A stretch of DNA of 36,502 nt from assembly GCA_042569595.1 (NCBI GenBank), contig JBHPHI010000009.1, positions 1 to 36,502 of the forward strand, in the 5' to 3' direction. The notes under the pieces are model-generated. The model was not told the DNA's origin, made no database searches, and saw only the letters and a list, made by a program, of their open reading frames with translations. Below are positions 23,418 through 30,277 of the stretch, piece after piece (positions within the stretch are counted from its first letter, which is position 1; every line of letters begins with the position of its first letter). This stretch comes from JBHPHI01 sp042569595. GTDB lineage: Bacteria > Patescibacteriota > Microgenomatia > UBA1400 > 2-01-FULL-45-11. The translations under genes and the position numbers were made by a program.

Positions 23418-24613
23418 TGAAAATAATCAACAAACTAAAACCATTTCTCTTTTCTGTGTTTTTGTTTTCAGTGCTGGCAACAATTTATACCCAAATATCA
23501 CTTGCTACCAACCAAACAATCACATGTGATGAAGGGAGTGGTTGTACTGGTGTGGCAGGGCCGTTATTCAACGAAAGCAATCTGTATCCAACTCAAACAA
23601 TTACTCAGACAATCACCGCAAACAACAATTATGCCGACAACCGTGATTTTGCAGTTGCCATATCTAGCTCAAATTTTTCAGATTCAACACCATCAATGGC
23701 GGACATGTTAAGCATTGGTGTTGTGGAGCAAGAATCCGGACTGACAGTATATTCTGCCTCCACAATTTCCCAATGGAAAAGTGAGGGGTTTATTGTTCTC
23801 TCAAACATACCATCAGGAGCAACTAGGCATTACATTTTTACTGTTACATTTGCAGATGTTGGTAATGAATATCAAGGAAAAAACTTATCATTTGATCTAA
23901 ATCTTGGTTTTGATGCATTACCCCCTAGCTCAACCCTTTCTACCACGACAGTCTCATGCGATAACAGAAATTTTGATGCAATAATGACATTAAAAAATGA
24001 TGGGGTAGTAGTTTCTGGAGTGAATGTAGAATTTGCTTATCACGGCACAACAGTTACGCGAACTACAAACTCCAGCGGCATTGCACAAGCAGGATTTACT
24101 CAATCAGGAGAGTATTCAGTTACTGCAACGCCACAAAGCGGTGGCTATCCTTCTCATTCAATATTTATCTCAGCACCAACAGGGTGTGATGGTGGAGTAG
24201 GGGGAGGGACTGTTCTCGGAGTCACTACATTTGGTCAACCTTCTGCTCAAACAGGCAGCGTGCAGGGGTTAAGCGATGAGGAGGACCAGCAAGAAGAAGT
24301 CGAAGGTCTGGAGGGTTCAATAGAGGGCGTTACTGACTGCGAAGAGACCATTCCTTGGTGGGTTCCTTTGCTCATTCAACTGTTGGTAACAATAGCCTAT
24401 TACATTTTTATCAGTCACAGCGAAGGCAATAGTTTTATAAAAATACTACTTTTACCAGCTATTTTTGGAATACTGTCCCAAATAGCACATTCCTTCTTAG
24501 GTTGTGGTTGTTCAGCATCATATTGGTGTGAGAGGTATCTAGTAATTAATCTAGTTATTTTTTCACTAACATACTTAATTCATCAAATTCGATACACACT
24601 CAGCAATAAATAA
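23417..24613 (+). CDS. Exported multi-domain membrane protein of the surface locus
   Basis: I do not recognise the whole protein (398 residues). It has a signal peptide (about 1-30). An N-terminal beta domain (about 32-170, with TITCDEGSGCTGVAGPLF and YPTQTITQTITANNNYAD) resembles the camelysin/TasA-like architecture seen next door, although the SDTETS signal is absent. A Big-like/carboxypeptidase-regulatory domain follows (about 180-255, VVSGVNVEFAYHGTTVTR). After an acidic linker there are three C-terminal membrane helices (about 314-335, 341-360, 371-390). The start overlaps the previous stop (TAATG). It is probably a membrane base or adaptor for the secreted proteins, but that is inferred only from order and topology. 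Confidence 0.75.
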   Translation: MKIINKLKPFLFSVFLFSVLATIYTQISLATNQTITCDEGSGCTGVAGPLFNESNLYPTQTITQTITANNNYADNRDFAVAISSSNFSDSTPSMADMLSIGVVEQESGLTVYSASTISQWKSEGFIVLSNIPSGATRHYIFTVTFADVGNEYQGKNLSFDLNLGFDALPPSSTLSTTTVSCDNRNFDAIMTLKNDGVVVSGVNVEFAYHGTTVTRTTNSSGIAQAGFTQSGEYSVTATPQSGGYPSHSIFISAPTGCDGGVGGGTVLGVTTFGQPSAQTGSVQGLSDEEDQQEEVEGLEGSIEGVTDCEETIPWWVPLLIQLLVTIAYYIFISHSEGNSFIKILLLPAIFGILSQIAHSFLGCGCSASYWCERYLVINLVIFSLTYLIHQIRYTLSNK

Positions 24614-24661
24614 ACTACCCACATCCTAGAAAACTCCCAAAATAAGTGTTTAAATGGATTC

Positions 24662-25636
24662 ATGCGTCTAAATCTTGCCCACATATTTACTCCACACCAA
24701 TCCAACAATCACAGGCCTAGGATTATTCAAAATGCTGGATTCACCCTCTTAATTGCTATTTTTCTTTTTTCACAGGCAACCATCAAACTACTATCAGTAA
24801 GCGGAGGAGTAGGGGGGTTTGTCTTAGGATATGCCAGCTCAATTACACCAGGACAGGTAATTGAATTAACCAACCAAGAAAGATCAAAATATGGTCTACC
24901 CTCACTCACACACAACGGCACCCTAAGCAGCGCAGCAGCCTCAAAGGCAAATCATATGTTTGCTCAACAATATTGGGCGCACATTGCGCCAGATGGTACT
25001 AGTCCGTGGTTTTTTATAAAAAATGCTGGTTATAGCTATTCAGTAGCAGGAGAAAATCTTGCTAGAGATTTCGGAGACACAGGGTCAGTTATCGTAGCTT
25101 GGATGAATTCTCCCACACACAAAGACAATATAGTAAATGCAAAATATCAAGAAATGGGAGTTGCAGTTGTAGATGGTGTTTTGAATGGGGTAGAAACTAC
25201 TCTTGTGGTGCAAATGTTTGGTTCCCAAAATAGAGTTGCCGCAGCAACCACTCCAAAAGCAGCCACAACCCCAGCTCCTGCGCCAGAAGTAAAAAGCATC
25301 ACCCAAGAAGAACCCCAAATAGAGCCAGTAGAAGAAGCCGTTGAGGAGGTAGAAGAAATAGAGTTTATAGAATCGCCTGATCCAGAGCCTATTGCCACCG
25401 CAGAAACCTTGTCAGCCCCAGCAGAGGGAGCAAAAGTTAGAATTTCTCCATTAACTATCACCAAAACCATCTCTACCAGCATCATTGCTCTAATTATCTT
25501 GGTGTTGGCATATGATGTATTTGTAATAAACAGAAAGAAATTATTAAGAATTGTAGGTAAAAACTGGGCACACTTTGGATTCTTTGGAATAATTCTTGTT
25601 ATTATTTATATAAGTACTGCAGGTCAAATAATATAA
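24662..25636 (+). CDS. CAP-domain (SCP/PR-1-like) membrane protein
   Basis: A 324-residue protein with an N-terminal hydrophobic segment (about 28-58) and a CAP domain (about 62-182). The CAP pattern is clear: IELTNQERSKYGLPSL, then HMFAQQYWAHIAPDG, AGENLARDF and AWMNSPTHKDNIVNAKYQEM. The His/Glu cavity residues are present. An Ala/Pro- then Glu-rich linker (about 190-255) leads to two C-terminal membrane helices (about 272-292 and 300-320), so the CAP domain is held outside the cell. Bacterial CAP proteins are often linked to envelope or spore surfaces, but their biochemical role is mostly unknown. It follows the surface genes on the same strand after 48 bases and precedes a small membrane gene by 4 bases. 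Confidence 0.88.
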   Translation: MRLNLAHIFTPHQSNNHRPRIIQNAGFTLLIAIFLFSQATIKLLSVSGGVGGFVLGYASSITPGQVIELTNQERSKYGLPSLTHNGTLSSAAASKANHMFAQQYWAHIAPDGTSPWFFIKNAGYSYSVAGENLARDFGDTGSVIVAWMNSPTHKDNIVNAKYQEMGVAVVDGVLNGVETTLVVQMFGSQNRVAAATTPKAATTPAPAPEVKSITQEEPQIEPVEEAVEEVEEIEFIESPDPEPIATAETLSAPAEGAKVRISPLTITKTISTSIIALIILVLAYDVFVINRKKLLRIVGKNWAHFGFFGIILVIIYISTAGQII

Positions 25637-25640
25637 AAAC

Positions 25641-25904
25641 ATGATAAACGACTTAAAAGAACACTCGCTAGACTACATTGTATTGTTTGCTATTTTAGGA
25701 TCTGGAGCATGGTTGTATTGGGTTTTTTCTGATGACTCACTTATGCAAAGAGTAATCTCTGCTGGAACTGGACTTACATATATTTTATGGGGAATAATTC
25801 ATCACCACAGGTCAGACAAGGTCACCACAAAGGTTGTGTTAGAATATGTTCTTATTGCCATATTTGGCTTTTTAGTAGTAAATAGCTTGGCTTACGGGAG
25901 GTAA
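25641..25904 (+). CDS. Small three-helix membrane protein, unknown function
   Basis: An 87-residue hydrophobic protein with three likely membrane helices (about 12-29, 38-55 and 65-84) and a His-rich loop, IIHHHRSDK, after the second. I do not recognise the family. Its last codons and stop (GGGAGGTAA) contain the Shine-Dalgarno sequence of the following nucleotidyltransferase gene, so the two are tightly linked. It starts 4 bases after the CAP-protein gene. Confidence 0.7.
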   Translation: MINDLKEHSLDYIVLFAILGSGAWLYWVFSDDSLMQRVISAGTGLTYILWGIIHHHRSDKVTTKVVLEYVLIAIFGFLVVNSLAYGR

Positions 25905-25906
25905 AT

Positions 25907-26689
25907 ATGAAAGGTGTTATTTTAGCCGGAGGCAAGGGGAGTAGGATGTATCCTCTTACCCATGCCACAAACAAACATTTGCTTCCTGTGTACGATCAGC
26001 CAATGATTTATTACCCTATTCAAACTTTAGTAAACGCTGGAATAACCGATGTGCTAATTGTTACGGGAGATATTCACGCAGGGCATTTTATAAACGTAAT
26101 CAAAAATGGGAAAGATTTAGGCTTAAAGCACGTAGAATATGCATACCAAGAAGGTGGTTCAAAAGGAATTGCAGACGCCTTAAAATATGCAGAAGATTTT
26201 ACTGATGGAGAGCCAATGGCAGTTATTTTAGGTGACAACACCACAGACGCCGACATTTCTAAATCAGTAAAAGACTTTAAAGAAGGTGCAACAATTTTTT
26301 TGAAAAAAGTAATTGATCCAGAAAGATTTGGGAATCCAGTATTTGATGAAAAAGACAAAAAGAAAATTACAAATATTGTAGAAAAACCAAATGAGCCACT
26401 TTCCCCATACGCAGTAACCGGTCTCTATCTTTACGACAACTCAGTTTTTAAGAAAATCACTACATTAAAACCTTCAGAAAGAGGAGAGCTTGAGATTACG
26501 GACATAAATAACGACTATTTAAGGGAAGGGAATTTGAATTGGGCAGAGCTTGACGGATTTTGGTCTGACTCAGGAACCTTTCATTCGTTGTATAGGTCAG
26601 GCAGGTTTTGGGCTAGAAAAAAACTTGGCGATCAATACGAGGATGTCGTAGCAGGGAACGGCGTACCTGAAATAATCAAACAAGTGTAG
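25907..26689 (+). CDS. RmlA-like sugar-1-phosphate nucleotidyltransferase
   Basis: A 260-residue cytoplasmic enzyme of the glucose-1-phosphate thymidylyltransferase family that makes an NDP-sugar for cell-surface glycans. It shows the nucleotide-binding GVILAGGKGSRMYPLTHATNKHLLPVYDQPMIYYPI and the substrate-loop YAYQEGGSKGIADAL. The catalytic/metal region is VILGDNTTD, and EKPNEPLSPYAVTGLYLYD and ELDGFWSDSGTFHSLY follow, all family-typical. It is about 30 residues shorter than RmlA, lacking the C-terminal helices of the allosteric type. GGGAGG (25896-25901) lies 5 bases before the ATG. No other dTDP-rhamnose gene is nearby, so dTTP/rhamnose specificity is not established. Confidence 0.88.
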   Translation: MKGVILAGGKGSRMYPLTHATNKHLLPVYDQPMIYYPIQTLVNAGITDVLIVTGDIHAGHFINVIKNGKDLGLKHVEYAYQEGGSKGIADALKYAEDFTDGEPMAVILGDNTTDADISKSVKDFKEGATIFLKKVIDPERFGNPVFDEKDKKKITNIVEKPNEPLSPYAVTGLYLYDNSVFKKITTLKPSERGELEITDINNDYLREGNLNWAELDGFWSDSGTFHSLYRSGRFWARKKLGDQYEDVVAGNGVPEIIKQV

Positions 26690-26710
26690 TAAGCTGTAAA
26701 TACAAGTAAA

Positions 26711-26812
26711 TAAAGAATAAAGAGAAGTGGGTAGAGAACTGGCTTAAAGATCCACTCAGCAACCAAGCAAAGGCTAAAGGTGCTAATTCCAGCCCATTGA
26801 GGGAAGGATTCG
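26711..26812 (+). ncRNA. SAM-I (S-box) riboswitch
   Basis: The sequence AAGGTGCTAATTCCAGCC (26776-26793) is the hallmark J3/4-P4 core of the SAM-I aptamer. Upstream are AAAGAGAAGTGGG (P1/P2 region), ACTGGCTTAAAGATCCACTCAG and CAACC (26759-26763), in the standard order. AGTGG (26726-26730) can pair with CCACT (26752-26756) as P2, ACC with GGT as P3, and GAAT (26715-26718) with ATTC (26808-26811) as the outer part of P1. It stands directly before metK, so S-adenosylmethionine would shut off its own synthetase. An alternative hairpin AGGA-TTCG-TCCT (26805-26816) overlaps the P1 3' arm and may be part of the switch. Confidence 0.9.
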
Positions 26813-26833
26813 TCCTGTTTACAGGAAAAAATC

Positions 26834-26857
26834 AACACTCCTTTGGAGTGTTTTTTT
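26834..26857 (+). terminator. Riboswitch terminator 1
   Basis: AACACTCC (26834-26841) pairs with GGAGTGTT (26845-26852), an 8-bp stem with a 3-base loop, followed by a T run to 26857. It is a strong intrinsic terminator just after the SAM-I aptamer and the likely expression platform. Confidence 0.88.
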
Positions 26858-26866
26858 ATTAAATAC

Positions 26867-26890
26867 TCCCCCACTTTAGGGGGATTTTTT
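26867..26890 (+). terminator. Second hairpin/terminator before metK
   Basis: TCCCCC (26867-26872) pairs with GGGGGA (26879-26884), with loop ACTTTA, followed by six T (26885-26890). It ends 3 bases before the metK Shine-Dalgarno AAGGAGGG (26894-26901). It may be a back-up terminator. Its CTCC (26866-26870 region) could also pair with GGAG of the Shine-Dalgarno sequence. Confidence 0.75.
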
Positions 26891-26904
26891 GTTAAGGAGG
26901 GAAT

Positions 26905-28014
26905 ATGTTTTATTCTCAATTCACATCAGAGTCAGTGGCAAGCGGCCATCCAGACAAAATATGTGATCAAATATCAGATGCAATACTTGATGAGGCTTTA
27001 AAATCAGATCCGAACAGTCGGATGGCTGTAGAGACCATGGTGACAAAAAACAGGATTGTCATTTCTGGAGAAGTATCGTGTAGTAAAAAACTTCAATATA
27101 AAAAAATAGCAAGAAGCGTCATAAAAGATTTAGGTTATACAAAAGAAGAGTATGAGTTTTGGCACAAGTCGCCAATTAGCTTATATGTACATCAACAATC
27201 TCCAGACATATCTGCTGGGGTAGATGTGGATGGGGCAGGGGATCAGGGAATGATGTTTGGTTATGCATGCAATGAAACTGAAGATCTTATGCCTTTACCC
27301 ATCACCTTGGCGCATAGTTTAGTTAAATCTATGGATCGAGCAAGGATTTCAGGCAGTCTCCCCTATTTAAGACCGGACGGAAAGTCTCAGGTAGTGGTAG
27401 ATTATAAAAATGGGGCTCCTCAGTCAGTTCCGGTGGTTATTTTAGCTGTTCCTCATGATCCAAAAATTTCAAATATTCAGTTAAAAAATGACCTCAAAAA
27501 AAACTTTGTGAAACCATTACTCGAGGAATATAAGGTGTATAAAAAAAACTTTTCATTCATTGTTAATGGAACTGGAAAATGGGAGACAGGAGGACCATCA
27601 AGTGATACAGGAGTAACTGGAAGAAAGATAATAGTGGATACATATGGGGGAATGGCTAGGCATGGAGGTGGGTGTTTTTCTGGAAAAGATGCAACCAAAG
27701 TGGATAGATCAGGTGCTTATGCAGCTAGATTTTTAGCCAAAAACATAATTTCTGCAAAGCTCGCAGATAGGGTAGAGGTGAAGGTTGGGTACGTGATAGG
27801 AAAAGCAAAACCAGTATCATTTTCAATCAACACTTTTGGATCTGCTAAAAAATCAGAGAAAGTGATTTATGACTTTACCAGTAAAATCCTAGACCTTTCC
27901 GTTGCAAGCGTAATAAATTCTCTTGATCTTAAAAAACCAATTTATAAAAATACTGCAGCATATGGCCATTTTGGTAATGCAAAGTACCCTTGGGAAAAGG
28001 TGATTGCTCATTGA
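26905..28014 (+). CDS. metK: S-adenosylmethionine synthetase
   Basis: Makes S-adenosylmethionine from methionine and ATP. The 369-residue bacterial-type protein shows the N-terminal FTSESVASGHPDKICDQISDA, then the loop-side ISAGVDVDGAGDQGMMFGYA (GDQG region), and the ATP-binding GGPSSDTGVTGRKIIVDTYGG. The P-loop-like GGGCFSGKDATKVDRSGAYAAR and the C-terminal YGHFGN follow. Length and motifs are normal. The strong Shine-Dalgarno AAGGAGGG lies 3 bases before the ATG. Transcription is under the SAM-I riboswitch with two hairpins. Confidence 0.97.
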   Translation: MFYSQFTSESVASGHPDKICDQISDAILDEALKSDPNSRMAVETMVTKNRIVISGEVSCSKKLQYKKIARSVIKDLGYTKEEYEFWHKSPISLYVHQQSPDISAGVDVDGAGDQGMMFGYACNETEDLMPLPITLAHSLVKSMDRARISGSLPYLRPDGKSQVVVDYKNGAPQSVPVVILAVPHDPKISNIQLKNDLKKNFVKPLLEEYKVYKKNFSFIVNGTGKWETGGPSSDTGVTGRKIIVDTYGGMARHGGGCFSGKDATKVDRSGAYAARFLAKNIISAKLADRVEVKVGYVIGKAKPVSFSINTFGSAKKSEKVIYDFTSKILDLSVASVINSLDLKKPIYKNTAAYGHFGNAKYPWEKVIAH

Positions 28015-28063
28015 CCAAGGAGAAACTATTTGCCATACTCATACCCAAATAAAGCCCAAAAGT

Positions 28064-29230
28064 ATGGACAGCAGTATTCCACTTGCAGATAGAATAAGAC
28101 CAAAAAAATTAGACGAGTATATAGGACAATCTCATTTAGTTGGGAAAGAAAAGCCTATTAATTTGGCCGTAAAGCAAGGTCAAATTCACTCCATGATTCT
28201 TTGGGGTCCTCCAGGAAGCGGAAAGACTACTTTGGCAAGAATAATTGCCAATGAGTTAGACGCAAATTTTGCTCAACTTTCAGCTGTTTCTGCGGGCAAA
28301 AGCGATGTTCGTCAAGTAATAGAGGACGCCAAAACACTATTTGGTCAAAGAAGAACAATCTTATTCCTTGATGAAATTCATAGGTTTAATAAAGCCCAGC
28401 AAGATTTCTTACTTCCATATGTTGAAGATGGCACCATTATTTTTATAGGTGCAACTACAGAAAATCCAAGCTTTTCTGTTATTTCAGCATTACTTTCAAG
28501 AACTCAAGTATTTGTCTTAGAGTCTCATTCAAAAAAAGAAATCGAAAAAATTATAAATAAAGGTCTGAAGGTTCTAAAAATAACAGCTAGCAAAACTGCA
28601 AAAGACTTTCTTATTCAATTTAGCAATGGAGATGCAAGGCAAGCATTAAACCTTCTAGAAAACACTCAAAGACTATATAAAACAATTTCTATAAAAAACC
28701 TAAAAAATGCTCTCCAGAGCAAACACCTCCGTTATGACAAGCACGGTGAAGAACACTACAACACAATCTCAGCCTTTATCAAAAGCATGAGGGCTAGCAA
28801 TCCAGATGCTGCAGTTTATTATCTTGCAAGAATGGTGGCAGCAGGAGAGGATCCATTGTTTATTGCGAGACGAATGGTTGTATTTGCTTCAGAAGACATT
28901 GGTCAATCCCAGCCAACAGCTCTGGTTGTTGCAAACGAGGTATTTCAAGCTTGTCAAAATATTGGATACCCAGAATGTGCAATCAATTTATCCCATGGTG
29001 TGATTTATTTGGCTAAAGCAAAAAAGGATAGGAGTTCTTATAATGCTTTGCGAGCTGCTCAGGCTGACGTGGAAAAGCACGGCAACCTCCCAATTCCGCT
29101 TAACTTAAGAAATGCCCCAACAACATTCATGAAAGACTTGGGATATGGAAAAAATTACGAGGCATACACAGATAAAGACTTACTTCCTGATAAGCTAAAA
29201 AGCAAGAAATACTACAAGGAAAAAAAATGA
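28064..29230 (+). CDS. rarA: Replication-associated recombination protein RarA/MgsA
   Basis: A 388-residue AAA+ clamp-loader-like ATPase that acts at stalled replication forks. It begins SIPLADRIRPKKLDEYIGQSH, the family hallmark. It has Walker A GPPGSGKTT, Walker B LFLDEIHRFNKAQQDFLL, sensor 1 GATTENPSFSV, sensor 2 NGDARQALNLL, and the C-terminal segments RMVVFASEDIGQ and PLNLRNAPTTFMKDLGYG. I chose ATG 28064; an upstream in-frame TTG would overlap metK and add residues not seen in the family. The 3' end overlaps the cytidine deaminase gene as ATGA. Confidence 0.95.
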   Translation: MDSSIPLADRIRPKKLDEYIGQSHLVGKEKPINLAVKQGQIHSMILWGPPGSGKTTLARIIANELDANFAQLSAVSAGKSDVRQVIEDAKTLFGQRRTILFLDEIHRFNKAQQDFLLPYVEDGTIIFIGATTENPSFSVISALLSRTQVFVLESHSKKEIEKIINKGLKVLKITASKTAKDFLIQFSNGDARQALNLLENTQRLYKTISIKNLKNALQSKHLRYDKHGEEHYNTISAFIKSMRASNPDAAVYYLARMVAAGEDPLFIARRMVVFASEDIGQSQPTALVVANEVFQACQNIGYPECAINLSHGVIYLAKAKKDRSSYNALRAAQADVEKHGNLPIPLNLRNAPTTFMKDLGYGKNYEAYTDKDLLPDKLKSKKYYKEKK

Positions 29231-29649
29231 AAATCACTTCAAAAGACAAGGAAAGTCTAAAAAATGAAGCAATAAAAGCGTTAAATAATCCATATCCCAA
29301 ATCATCTGAAACTGTATTTGCCGCAGCCGTATTAACAAAGGATGGAAATATTTACTCCTCAGCACAATACGTTTCTACAACTTACTCCCTCACTCTTCAC
29401 GCAGAGCAATCAGCCCTTGCTCATGCCGCAGCACACGGAGAGGGAGATATAGCAGCCATTGCTGTAACTAGTTCAGAAAACAAAAATAGTCTCACGTACC
29501 CATGTCATATGTGCAAGCAGTTATTGTGGGAAAATCATTTGGAATCGAAACTTCCAATTCAATTAATTTGTTTTAATAAATCAGGTAAAGTGGAAGAGTA
29601 CGATATAGAAGAAACAATAAATCTACCTTGGCCATCCAAGGAAAAATAA
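29227..29649 (+). CDS. cdd: Cytidine deaminase-like protein
   Basis: A 140-residue zinc deaminase of the nucleoside salvage type. It shows the HAE motif (LHAEQSALAHAAAHG), with the catalytic Glu, and PCHMC, the two zinc Cys residues, in TYPCHMCKQLLWEN. Length fits the homotetrameric cytidine deaminases. FAAAVLTKDGNIYSSAQYVS is the substrate-side strand, in place of the common GAALL segment, so other nucleoside or base substrates remain possible. It overlaps rarA by 4 bases and is followed by a Nudix gene after 21 bases, suggesting a nucleotide-housekeeping group. Confidence 0.87.
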   Translation: MKITSKDKESLKNEAIKALNNPYPKSSETVFAAAVLTKDGNIYSSAQYVSTTYSLTLHAEQSALAHAAAHGEGDIAAIAVTSSENKNSLTYPCHMCKQLLWENHLESKLPIQLICFNKSGKVEEYDIEETINLPWPSKEK

Positions 29650-29670
29650 CAAAATTAAGAACAAATAAGT

Positions 29671-30120
29671 ATGTATTTTTTTGACGCAGACGGAAACAAA
29701 GTAGAGTATGACGGATCAGACTTGGAATGGAGAGTTTCGGCATATGGCCTAATCTACAAAAAAGATAAAGTTTTCTTGATAAAACACAAACACGAAAAAA
29801 ACTATGACTTACCAGGAGGTGGTATAAATCTTGGAGAGCACACAGAAGATGCTTTGATTAGGGAAGCGAGAGAAGAGGCAGGCATAGAGCTGAAAGTAAA
29901 AAAATTGATTTCTTATAAACAAGATTATTTTTATTACAAACAAAAGAAAAAATACTATCAAACCATACTTTTATTTTTTGAATGTGAAATTGATGGAAAA
30001 AAGAAAAAACCATCAGAAAAAAGCATAGAATTTGCAGATTTTATTTCCATAAAAGACTTAAAAAAATATCCATTAATTTATTTTGTCAGAGAAGTTGTTG
30101 ATCAATATAAAAACAATTAG
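29671..30120 (+). CDS. Nudix hydrolase (MutT-like)
   Basis: A 149-residue cytoplasmic Nudix protein. The Nudix box is complete: GGGINLGEHTEDALIREAREEAGIEL (GX5EX7REUXEEXGU, with Arg, Glu and Gly all in place). The preceding part, AYGLIYKKDKVFLIKHKHEK, is the usual first strands. The substrate cannot be predicted; MutT-like nucleotide cleaning is typical. It follows cdd on the same strand. Confidence 0.88.
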   Translation: MYFFDADGNKVEYDGSDLEWRVSAYGLIYKKDKVFLIKHKHEKNYDLPGGGINLGEHTEDALIREAREEAGIELKVKKLISYKQDYFYYKQKKKYYQTILLFFECEIDGKKKKPSEKSIEFADFISIKDLKKYPLIYFVREVVDQYKNN

Positions 30121-30140
30121 AAAATATTTCCTCAATAAGA

Positions 30141-30146
30141 TACAAT
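30141..30146 (+). promoter_or_regulatory. -10 box of the MFS gene leader
   Basis: TACAAT ends 9 bases before ATG 30156, the same spacing as at several leaderless genes here. A clear -35 is not visible (TTAGAA at 30117-30122 is the nearest candidate, 18-base spacer). TATACT at 30164-30169 is a weaker alternative further downstream. Confidence 0.4.
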
Positions 30147-30155
30147 ACCCCCTAC

Positions 30156-30215
30156 ATGAAAAATATACTATTTATCACAAAGAGCCCAGGTGTCGATTCA
30201 GCTGAAAATCGCTGA
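30156..30215 (+). CDS. Putative 19-residue leader peptide upstream of the MFS gene
   Basis: An ATG-to-TGA frame encodes MKNILFITKSPGVDSAENR. The TACAAT box 9 bases upstream predicts transcription starting at or near the ATG. The frame lies entirely within the structured leader: codons 5-8 (CTA TTT ATC ACA) form the left arm of the long helix and the stop is inside the apical hairpin's 3' arm. A translating ribosome would disrupt the RNA fold, as in ribosome-controlled attenuation of resistance genes. No run of one amino acid is seen. This is an inference; the frame is short enough to occur by chance. Confidence 0.4.
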   Translation: MKNILFITKSPGVDSAENR

Positions 30216-30235
30216 GAGACGGGTGTGGTAAATAG
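30168..30235 (+). ncRNA. Structured leader RNA (riboswitch- or attenuator-like)
   Basis: A 12-bp outer helix pairs CTATTTATCACA (30168-30179) with TGTGGTAAATAG (30224-30235), with one T-G wobble. Inside it, CCC (30185-30187) can pair with GGG (30221-30223), GTC (30192-30194) with GAC (30218-30220), and TCAGC (30198-30202) with GCTGA (30211-30215). The loop is TGAAAATC. The nested helices and the terminator 10 bases downstream look like a ligand-sensing or ribosome-sensing leader. I do not recognise a known class. Confidence 0.6.
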
Positions 30236-30245
30236 CAAATATCAT

Positions 30246-30268
30246 ACTCCGGACAGCCGGAGTTTTTT
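30246..30268 (+). terminator. Terminator just before the MFS transporter gene
   Basis: ACTCCGG (30246-30252) pairs with CCGGAGT (30257-30263), loop ACAG, followed by TTTTTT to 30268. It lies only 9 bases before the ATG at 30278 and after the structured leader, so expression of the transporter needs read-through or antitermination. It could instead end the upstream Nudix transcript. Confidence 0.82.
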
Positions 30269-30277
30269 ATTAGAAAA

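Noticed and set aside
25907..26689. Assignment of a dTDP-rhamnose pathway
   Set aside because: Only the RmlA-like gene is present, and it is short. No rmlB, rmlC or rmlD lies nearby, so the sugar product is undetermined.
28004..28063. TTG start for rarA inside metK
   Set aside because: The added residues are not seen in the family, and the conserved SIPLADRIRP segment begins right after ATG 28064.
30168..30235. TPP riboswitch, suggested by CTGAGA at 30212-30217
   Set aside because: The second TPP half (ACCTGATCTGGATAATGCC-like) is absent and the bases after CTGAGA do not give the ACCC strand. The match is six bases only.
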